Below are positions 5,601 to 10,304 of a DNA stretch of 10,304 nucleotides, piece after piece. A model generated the notes under the pieces. That model had not been told where the DNA came from. It saw only the letters and a program-made list of their open reading frames with translations, and searched no databases. The stretch covers positions 1 through 10,304 of the forward strand of contig JAZUDZ010000008.1 of the NCBI GenBank assembly GCA_045639905.1. The letters run 5' to 3'. The stretch comes from RGIG426 sp045639905. Lineage in GTDB: Bacteria > Bacillota > Clostridia > Oscillospirales > Acutalibacteraceae. A program made the translations under genes and the position numbers. How positions within the stretch are numbered: the stretch's first letter is position 1; each line of letters starts with the position of its first letter.

Positions 5601-8600
5601 GACGGCGGTAAGGTTGCCGTCTATAACGGCAACCTTACGGTTAAGGCATCGGGTGCGGTCGGCATTGGCGGCGGTAACGGGACGAAATATTATGCCGCTT
5701 TCGGTGGTGTTGCTCTGATAGATGAAGCACACAGCGGCGGCACCGGCGGTACATTCGCTTATTACGGCGGTACCGTTACAGTGGAATCCGACGTGGCGGC
5801 GTTCGGTAAAGGCCAAAACGGCGGCGGTGAAAGAGACGACGTCTCGAGCTCGGATATGACCACGTTTACATTCACGGACGATGCCGTTCACAGTGTTGCC
5901 GTTGGCGACAGTTTAGAAAACCTGAAGGCGGGATATTCTTTTGATAGAGCACCGAACCTGAATGGCGAAAAATGCATCCAAATTGACGATTGGAGACAAA
6001 CGAACATAAAAGCTTTGGACCCGACTTGCGAAGAGGCAGGATGTAAAGCGTACACCTTGCGAACGGCAGACAACCTCTATTATGAAGATACCCTTTTCGC
6101 AAAGCAGATTGGTGATGACGCTGCATTACAAGTGTGGAAAGCTGAGGGCGGTGAAGGATATATTCCTCCTCTCGGTCATGACTGGGTGTATGATAACGAG
6201 GATCAGCACAAATGTATTCGTTGCGAAAAAACGGAGTCACACACTATGGGGGATGACGGCTGCACACGATGCAACGAATCTTACTATGACTATTCCACAG
6301 CGAGCAACACATTTGAGAAAAAAGACATACCGAGCGAAACGACGATCCTTTCCGATTTTGGAGGAATTTACGCTCTTCCCGGCGGATGGTATCTGGTACA
6401 TGGCGATGTTACGGCGGCAAAATGTGTTACCTTTGCCGGTGACGTGCATTTGATTTTGGAAAACGGATGTACTTTTACGGCAAACCAAGGTATCGCATTG
6501 AATGACGGCGGTTCGCTGTCCATTTATGCACAGTCGCTGAATGCGGACAAAATGGGAAAACTGACAGTGCTGACTTCGGGGGCTCGTTGTGCCGGTATCG
6601 GCAGTGGTTGGTATGGCTCTTGCGGCGATATTTCCATATACGGCGGTGTAATTACATCAACCGGCGGTGACTATGCTGCCGGCATCGGTAGCGGTGAACA
6701 AGGTCATTGCGGCGATATTTCCATATACGGCGGTGTGATTACATCAACCGGCGACGACTATTCTGCCGGCATCGGTAGCGGTCGGAATGGCTCTTGCGGT
6801 GCGATTACCATCTATAAGTACTTAGATGTGGTTGCCGGCGGAGACAAAAACAGTGCGAAGCCGGTTGCCGCATACAACGGCGAACGATACGTTCAGTTGA
6901 CCGAACCGAGCGGAGCGGCGAAAGAGCCGACCTGCACCGAAAGCGGACATAAAGTGGCGTATAAAAACCCCGCTGACGGGATGTATTATGAGGATGCGGA
7001 TTTCACGACCGCAATCGGTTATTTGGCACAGTACGGTGTGTGGATCTCCGAGGGCGGCAAAGGCTATATTGCCCCGCTTGGCCACGACTGGCAATACGTG
7101 GACGTGGATACGCATAAGTGCTCTCGCTGTGATAAAATCGAAGAACATGCCGACCAAAACGATGACTTCGTTTGCGATCGGTGCGGCGGCGATATGATCG
7201 ACAAAATCAAGGCGGAGGCCAAAGCCGACTTGGAAGCGGCGGCGGGAGAAACTCCCTCGACCGCGCTGACGGCGATTTTGAACGATGCCAAAGCGGCGGT
7301 GGATGCCGCCGAAACGGTTGCGGACGTGAATACGGCGAAAGAAAACGGTCTTACCGCGATCGACAACCAATTGAAAGCCGAAGCGGCGCAGGCGTTGGCG
7401 GATGCGAAAGCCACTGCCAAAACCGCATTGGAAGCGGCGGCGGGCGAAAATCCCTCGACCACGGTGACGGCGTATTTGAACTACGCCAAAGAGCTGGTGG
7501 ATGCCGCCGAGACGATTGCCGACGTGAATAAGGTGAAAGAGGAATGGGTCGCCAAAATCGCCGACCGCGTGGAAGCCGAAGCGCAGGCGCTGGCACTTGG
7601 CAAAGCCCAAAGTGCGGCGGTCCAAGAGCTGTGGGATGCGGCGAGCTCCTCGGTCTCGGATGAACTGTCAAAGATTTTGATGGCCGCTTGTAAAGCGGTG
7701 AACGAGGCGACCACGATTGAGGACGTCACGACCGCCAAAATCAACGGATTGAACGCCATTGCCGCCCATCTGGCGAAAGAGGCCGATGCTCGAGCTCTCG
7801 AAGCGGCAAAAATAGCGGCGAAAGCGGAGCTTGTCGGTGCAGCCGGCGAAAATCGCTCTGACGATGTGGAAAATCTCCTAAGTGGGGGCTGTGATGCGAT
7901 AGACGATGCCGAAAGCATTTCGGACCTCGACAACATAAAAGAAGAATGGCTTGACAGAATCGAAGAACAGCTTGCGAAGGAAGCTTTGGCGGCGGCCAAA
8001 GCGGAAGCGCTTGCCGCATTCGACACGGCGGCGAACGGAAACACATCAAGTGATATGACGGCGATTTTGAACGATGCCAAAGCGGCGGTGAACGAGGCGA
8101 CAACGCTCGGTGCGGTTGCCACTGCCAAGGCAGACGGACTTGCCGTAATTTCTGCCTATCTGGACGCGCTTTCCGAAGCGAAAACCACCGCAAAAACCGC
8201 CATTGCCGCTGCGGCGGGCGAACATCCATCGGCAACGGTGCAGGCGACTGTCGATGCGGCGTACAAGCTGGTGGATGATGCTGACAGTCTGGCTCAGCCA
8301 ATTGCCATCCAAACGGCGGTGATTCCGGTGCTTACGGCACAGATTGAGGCGGAAGCCGCACAGACGGCGAAGACACTTGTGGCTGCGAAAGATGCCGCGA
8401 AAACCGCTTTGGAAGCGGCAATCGGCGACAAACCGTCGGATGAGCTTCTCATGGTTTATGCCGAAGCGTTGCATGATGTGGACAGAGCCGCAACGATAAC
8501 GGCGGTGCAAGAAGCCGAAGAAGCGGGTTTTGCCGCGATTATGGCACAGCTTGCCACCGAAGCGGCCGAAAAAACTACTGCCGAACAGCAAGCAGCGGCA

Positions 8601-9770
8601 AAGGCGCTTGAGGATGCAAAAGATGCTGCAAAAGAGGCGTTGCAAGCGATGGCTGGCGAAAATCCGTCGGACGAACTTGCCGCGATTTTGAGTAATGCGT
8701 TTGATGCGGTGGATGAAGCCGAAACAATGGCGGATGTAATGACTGCCGAACAGAACGGTTTTGCTGCTATTACGGCACAGCTCCAAGCCGAAGCCGATGC
8801 CGCTAAACAAGCGGTGGAGGAGGAACTCGCGCAGGCAAAACGCGATTTAGCAACGGCAACGGCGGCGCTGAATGCGGCGAACAATGCCATTGAAGCGCTC
8901 GACAAAACGGTTGCGAGCAAAGAGGCCACCATTGCCGAGAAACAAGCGGCACTCAACACTGCGACCGAACAACTGAACGCGGCGCAGGCGAATCTTGAAA
9001 CCGCGCAAGCGAATATCGAAGAACTCGAAGGCACGGTTTCGGAGCAAGACGAAGCGCTGAAACAAGCCGCGAAAGATCTCAAAGATATGCAAGATGCACT
9101 CGATGAGATGACCGAGAATTACAACACTGCATCTGCGGCGCTTGCGACGGCTCAAAAGAATCTCGAGGATACAACAACGGCGCTGAATGAATTGAAAGCG
9201 GCAAACGAGCAGTTGCAAAAAGACTTTGCGGCGGCAAATGAGTCGATTGCCGAGCTCAACAATACAATCAAGAGTAAGGATGCGACGATTGCCGAGAAAC
9301 AAGCGGCGCTGGGTACCGCGACCGAGCAGTTGAATGCGGCGAAATCAGATCTTGAAACGGCAAAAGCCAACCTCGAAACGGCAAAAGCGAATATTGAGGA
9401 ACTCGAGGGCACGGTTTCGGAGAAAGACGAGGCACTCGCGCAAGCTGCGAAAGACCTCGAAGATGCACAGAAAACGCTTGCACAAAACGAGCAAGAGATA
9501 AAAGACCTGCAAGCGGAAATCGAGCGTCTGAGAGCGCTTTTGGATGATGATCCGACTGATCCGCAACCGGCAGAAATGCTCGGTGATGTGAACGGTGATG
9601 GTGAGGTCAGCATGAAGGATGTTCTGCTGATGCGCAAATACCTCGCCGGGTTGGACGTGGAATACAATGCGCAAAACGCCGACTGCAACGGTGATGGTGA
9701 AGTGAATATGAAAGATGTGCTGATGCTTCGCAAGTTCCTCGCGAACATTATCGACAAATTAGGCGCGTAA
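2685..9770 (+). CDS. Giant secreted modular surface protein with C-terminal dockerin
   Basis: A 2361-residue protein. Residues 1-29 are a signal peptide (KKR, hydrophobic core, ALPAAAA). About 85-395 is a right-handed beta-helix type region with NC ladders and GGA(I/V)(Y/F) turns at 220, 279, 304 and 333, similar in style to polymorphic-membrane-protein repeats. GDGSQGNPYVI at 408 and FDGNGHTV at 488 lead into six GLUG-type repeats (534-690). Two beta-rich modules follow, with GDVTLVL near 840 and GDVHLIL near 1253; each ends in PLGHDW and Cys-x2-Cys pairs (C1177/C1180 with C1193/C1196; C1479/C1482 with C1497/C1500). Residues 1512-2050 are eight Ala-rich helical repeats, 2050-2290 a coiled coil, and 2299-2361 a dockerin (D2301-D2312 and D2333-D2344 loops). 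No enzyme motif, LPXTG, SLH or transmembrane anchor is present. The likely role is adhesion or spacing at the cell surface, attached through a cohesin; this is inferred from architecture. It is transcribed alone, from its own promoter. Confidence 0.93.
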   Translation: MKKRMLAMLLAAVMVVMSLPVFALPAAAASGWQTGNEVWGEYGIVEYGQSYFAPLNYDTDFQSLLDNPPTGINKNITLRLAKDWTIATLCVDDLQFFEIYLQGHTLTVTTNICVDSEVIRCVTSGTISFPSNTSSAAFTAHGKINIQNTHFVNCRGKIFNIPNDVYNHTVVSDYAFSNVIFENCSSTSNGTCVYVNSESGYPGNVSFKNCRFINCNSESDGGAVYIDDVGPDQTVTFSNSYAVNCRAEDNGGFLYINDADAKVYGSGNTVIASCSAGGDGGAIYTPKASLIDGFLLSDNRAEDDGGAIFNESTWAAISTISNCRFYRNSCGGDGGAIYNDDDNGTIKDCKFFENNCSGDGYELYSNDDDTLLTNCTFTSGYSAESAVDGVTPSNCSFPDKSSYSLSVGDGSQGNPYVIRNIDDWDAFHYMVLNHAYMEDSSGGRTEYGTDAFKGKYVRLDADIPVCNTIGESGKVLSYTAKYEFTGTFDGNGHTVTYVTYDMNSDEKAAFGYANGATVKNLTVNGFVAGSWGIGGIFGHAENCTAENCVNNAEIYNNAPYTGGIAGYSAYTSFINCTNNGKITGLQEQVGGIAGYAEQDTFNGCVNNGTVYTGYQKCGGIAGYATNGNFNRCTNNAGVTAAYNYAGGVVGQLEGRTAVLKNCINRGTVTGSQYVGGFVGAIKNTTSLSLFNSVNDAAVNGNSNVSATVSVFPDHSSVANCYFNSDLCGTATYAVPFSSDVMHGISADEYGRIMPDTLNYGVDHDFQANGWLHAILDKNGVLSFVPEGAIPYTGPDGKIHFVENATRVTGSMETLGAEGESRAYYVGGTVTTTGRVQILGDVTLVLNDDCNYYVQGGIGLEKGNSLTVYSYSFGEHMGSLTAAANQKGAAAIGGNAPNTQERVDSYHNLHASSEKHDCGDLTIYGGNIEAVAYSSGNTYGVGIGGSSLSSLHSYSEVITSTIHESDEKSYCGGDGGKVAVYNGNLTVKASGAVGIGGGNGTKYYAAFGGVALIDEAHSGGTGGTFAYYGGTVTVESDVAAFGKGQNGGGERDDVSSSDMTTFTFTDDAVHSVAVGDSLENLKAGYSFDRAPNLNGEKCIQIDDWRQTNIKALDPTCEEAGCKAYTLRTADNLYYEDTLFAKQIGDDAALQVWKAEGGEGYIPPLGHDWVYDNEDQHKCIRCEKTESHTMGDDGCTRCNESYYDYSTASNTFEKKDIPSETTILSDFGGIYALPGGWYLVHGDVTAAKCVTFAGDVHLILENGCTFTANQGIALNDGGSLSIYAQSLNADKMGKLTVLTSGARCAGIGSGWYGSCGDISIYGGVITSTGGDYAAGIGSGEQGHCGDISIYGGVITSTGDDYSAGIGSGRNGSCGAITIYKYLDVVAGGDKNSAKPVAAYNGERYVQLTEPSGAAKEPTCTESGHKVAYKNPADGMYYEDADFTTAIGYLAQYGVWISEGGKGYIAPLGHDWQYVDVDTHKCSRCDKIEEHADQNDDFVCDRCGGDMIDKIKAEAKADLEAAAGETPSTALTAILNDAKAAVDAAETVADVNTAKENGLTAIDNQLKAEAAQALADAKATAKTALEAAAGENPSTTVTAYLNYAKELVDAAETIADVNKVKEEWVAKIADRVEAEAQALALGKAQSAAVQELWDAASSSVSDELSKILMAACKAVNEATTIEDVTTAKINGLNAIAAHLAKEADARALEAAKIAAKAELVGAAGENRSDDVENLLSGGCDAIDDAESISDLDNIKEEWLDRIEEQLAKEALAAAKAEALAAFDTAANGNTSSDMTAILNDAKAAVNEATTLGAVATAKADGLAVISAYLDALSEAKTTAKTAIAAAAGEHPSATVQATVDAAYKLVDDADSLAQPIAIQTAVIPVLTAQIEAEAAQTAKTLVAAKDAAKTALEAAIGDKPSDELLMVYAEALHDVDRAATITAVQEAEEAGFAAIMAQLATEAAEKTTAEQQAAAKALEDAKDAAKEALQAMAGENPSDELAAILSNAFDAVDEAETMADVMTAEQNGFAAITAQLQAEADAAKQAVEEELAQAKRDLATATAALNAANNAIEALDKTVASKEATIAEKQAALNTATEQLNAAQANLETAQANIEELEGTVSEQDEALKQAAKDLKDMQDALDEMTENYNTASAALATAQKNLEDTTTALNELKAANEQLQKDFAAANESIAELNNTIKSKDATIAEKQAALGTATEQLNAAKSDLETAKANLETAKANIEELEGTVSEKDEALAQAAKDLEDAQKTLAQNEQEIKDLQAEIERLRALLDDDPTDPQPAEMLGDVNGDGEVSMKDVLLMRKYLAGLDVEYNAQNADCNGDGEVNMKDVLMLRKFLANIIDKLGA
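4284..4790 (+). repeat. Six GLUG-type repeats, 28-residue period
   Basis: The motifs GGIFG, GGIAG, GGIAG, GGIAG, GGVVG and GGFVG start at residues 534, 562, 590, 618, 646 and 675, a period of 28 residues (84 bp) with one 29. Each is followed by a Cys-Asn-N turn such as NCTNNGKI or GCVNNGTV. GLUG repeats are known from IgA-peptidase and adhesin-like bacterial surface proteins and probably form a beta-solenoid continuing the upstream helix. Confidence 0.8.
6621..6815 (+). repeat. 87-bp tandem duplication in the second beta module
   Basis: Units at 6621-6707 and 6708-6794 are near-identical and encode CGDISIYGGVITSTG, then a GDYAAGIGSG or DDYSAGIGSG end (29 residues). A partial third unit (CGAITIYK) begins at 6795, exactly in phase, and a partial unit end (CAGIGSG) precedes the first. 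Few, mostly silent or conservative differences point to a recent duplication that adds one solenoid turn. Confidence 0.85.
7218..8830 (+). repeat. Eight Ala-rich helical repeats
   Basis: Eight units share the pattern AAKxALExAAGExPSxxxxxILxxAxxAVDxAxT, then a linker, a GFAAI or NGLTAI helix and EA-rich tail. Landmark Gly positions (or equivalents) are residues 1521, 1587, 1654, 1721, 1784, 1845, 1914 and 1991, giving spacings of 61-77. Units 3 and 5 have lost the AAGE turn (AASS, AANG). I do not recognise the family; the style resembles helical-bundle stalk repeats such as DUF1542 or FIVAR, without a clear match. It is probably a rod that extends the N-terminal head from the surface. Confidence 0.85.
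8931..9458 (+). repeat. Coiled coil with an internal duplicated segment
   Basis: Residues 2083-2132 (8931-9080) recur at 2202-2258 (9288-9458): both begin IAEKQAAL and include ATEQLNAA, ANIEELEGTVSE and AAKDL. The second copy carries one extra NLETAKA heptad. Heptad character and the absence of proline run from about 2050 to 2290. The segment most likely forms a long dimeric or trimeric coiled coil just before the dockerin. Confidence 0.85.
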
Positions 9771-9779
9771 AAGTAATAG

Positions 9780-9808
9780 AGCCCCTTGCTTATGGCAAGG
9801 GGCTTTGT
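9780..9808 (+). terminator. Intrinsic terminator after the giant gene
   Basis: AGCCCCTTGC (9780-9789) pairs perfectly with GCAAGGGGCT (9795-9804) across a five-base loop and is followed by TTTGTCATTG. It starts nine bases after the stop codon. The minus-strand gene converges on it from 9848, but there the stem is followed by CTATTACTTTT, a weaker terminator. Confidence 0.85.
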
Positions 9809-9847
9809 CATTGTTTGATTATTTAAACTCGATCTTAGACCTGGTGA

Positions 9848-10304
9848 TTAGTCGACATTTCCAAATCTATTAATAATTCCTGCAATGTATTGTCTTGTTT
9901 GCAGTATATCCTTCATATCTACTAAGTCATCCCAGTTTGTATCTGCTAAAAACGAATCGTATTGCTCTACAGTGTGACCTGCTAATACCGACCTTGTTGT
10001 CAGCACATCTTTTAAATCAACGGAACTGTCTTTGTTGCTATCCCCGTATATACAGTTTCCTGCAGGGATTTCTGAGAAATAATAGCGAATGCCGTCCACT
10101 AATTGTCCATCAATGATTAAAAAATCATCTGGAGAGTCTATTAAATCTCTTGTGGGATGGTTTCTGTCTAAAATATATGTCCAATTTTCAATGCCACCTG
10201 CTACATCTCTATATGTATGGGCATACAAGTTATACGTATATTCGTCAAATGCATATACAGAACCGGAATAATCGATATGCCATATTTTTTGATCGCCGTT
10301 CTCT
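9848..10304 (-). CDS. Dockerin protein, C-terminal part (start beyond the window)
   Basis: The minus strand is open from the window edge to TAA at 9850-9848, giving at least 151 residues. No convincing start lies inside: the only late candidate is a TTG (10228) without a ribosome binding site, and coding continues upstream of it (for example QKIWHIDYSGSVYAFDEYTY). The visible N-terminal part, about 80 residues rich in Tyr, Trp and Asp, is unrecognised. The last 65 or so residues are a dockerin: loops DSNKDSSVDLKD and DTNWDDLVDMKD, each followed by a helix (VLTTRSVLAG, ILQTRQYIAG). In both loops the usual Gly after the third Asp is replaced (Ser and Asp), so calcium binding may be weaker. The tail IINRFG echoes IIDKLG of the giant protein. 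The gene converges on the giant gene. Its main function lies outside the window. Confidence 0.85.
   Translation of the reverse strand, partial: ENGDQKIWHIDYSGSVYAFDEYTYNLYAHTYRDVAGGIENWTYILDRNHPTRDLIDSPDDFLIIDGQLVDGIRYYFSEIPAGNCIYGDSNKDSSVDLKDVLTTRSVLAGHTVEQYDSFLADTNWDDLVDMKDILQTRQYIAGIINRFGNVD

Noticed and set aside
6822..9811. Many long minus-strand ORFs opposite the helical repeats
   Set aside because: They are shadows created by the GCG/GCC-rich Ala codons of the giant gene; they show repetitive composition and no starts with ribosome binding sites.
9848..10228. Start of the third dockerin gene at the TTG at 10228
   Set aside because: The frame stays open upstream with plausible coding sequence and there is no ribosome binding site near the TTG; the gene is truncated by the window edge.

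Overview
The window looks like a chromosomal region of a gut or rumen Clostridia-type Firmicute (Oscillospiraceae/Ruminococcus-like). The main reason is that all three substantial proteins carry a dockerin type I domain, the calcium-binding module that plugs secreted proteins into cohesin-bearing scaffoldins. Gram-positive style signal peptides, AGGAG-type ribosome binding sites and intrinsic terminators agree with this. No cohesin, catalytic enzyme domain, sortase motif or S-layer anchor is visible here.

Layout. (1) Positions 1-389: the left end of an IS3-type insertion sequence on the minus strand, with the N-terminal part of its OrfA running off the window. (2) Positions 392-552: first copy (A) of a direct repeat made of the 3' half of a tRNA-Trp-like gene plus its downstream terminator. 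(3) Positions 553-838: a hairpin terminator, three 23-bp tandem repeats resembling the subterminal repeats of an IS21-type end, and a promoter whose -35 lies inside that putative end. (4) Positions 839-2131: an AT-rich gene for a 430-aa secreted protein with an internal dockerin. (5) Positions 2132-2684: a terminator, a perfectly phased 11-bp repeat array, the second copy (B) of the tRNA-3'-half repeat at 2346-2518, and a strong promoter. (6) Positions 2685-9770: a giant gene (2361 aa) for a secreted, apparently non-catalytic protein: signal peptide, beta-helix, GLUG repeats, two beta-rich modules each ending in a Cys-x2-Cys pair element, eight Ala-rich helical repeats, a coiled coil and a C-terminal dockerin. 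(7) A terminator, then the C-terminal part of a third dockerin protein on the minus strand, leaving the window at 10304.

How the parts may work together (inference). The giant protein reads like an adhesin or spacer stalk held at the cell surface through dockerin-cohesin docking rather than sortase. The same MKD(V/I)L-type signature recurs in the dockerins of all three proteins, so they may share a cohesin partner. The 839-2131 gene sits between two tRNA-derived repeats with IS remnants on the same side and is visibly more AT-rich than the giant gene, which suggests it was acquired as a mobile or recombining cassette. No integrase lies between the repeats.
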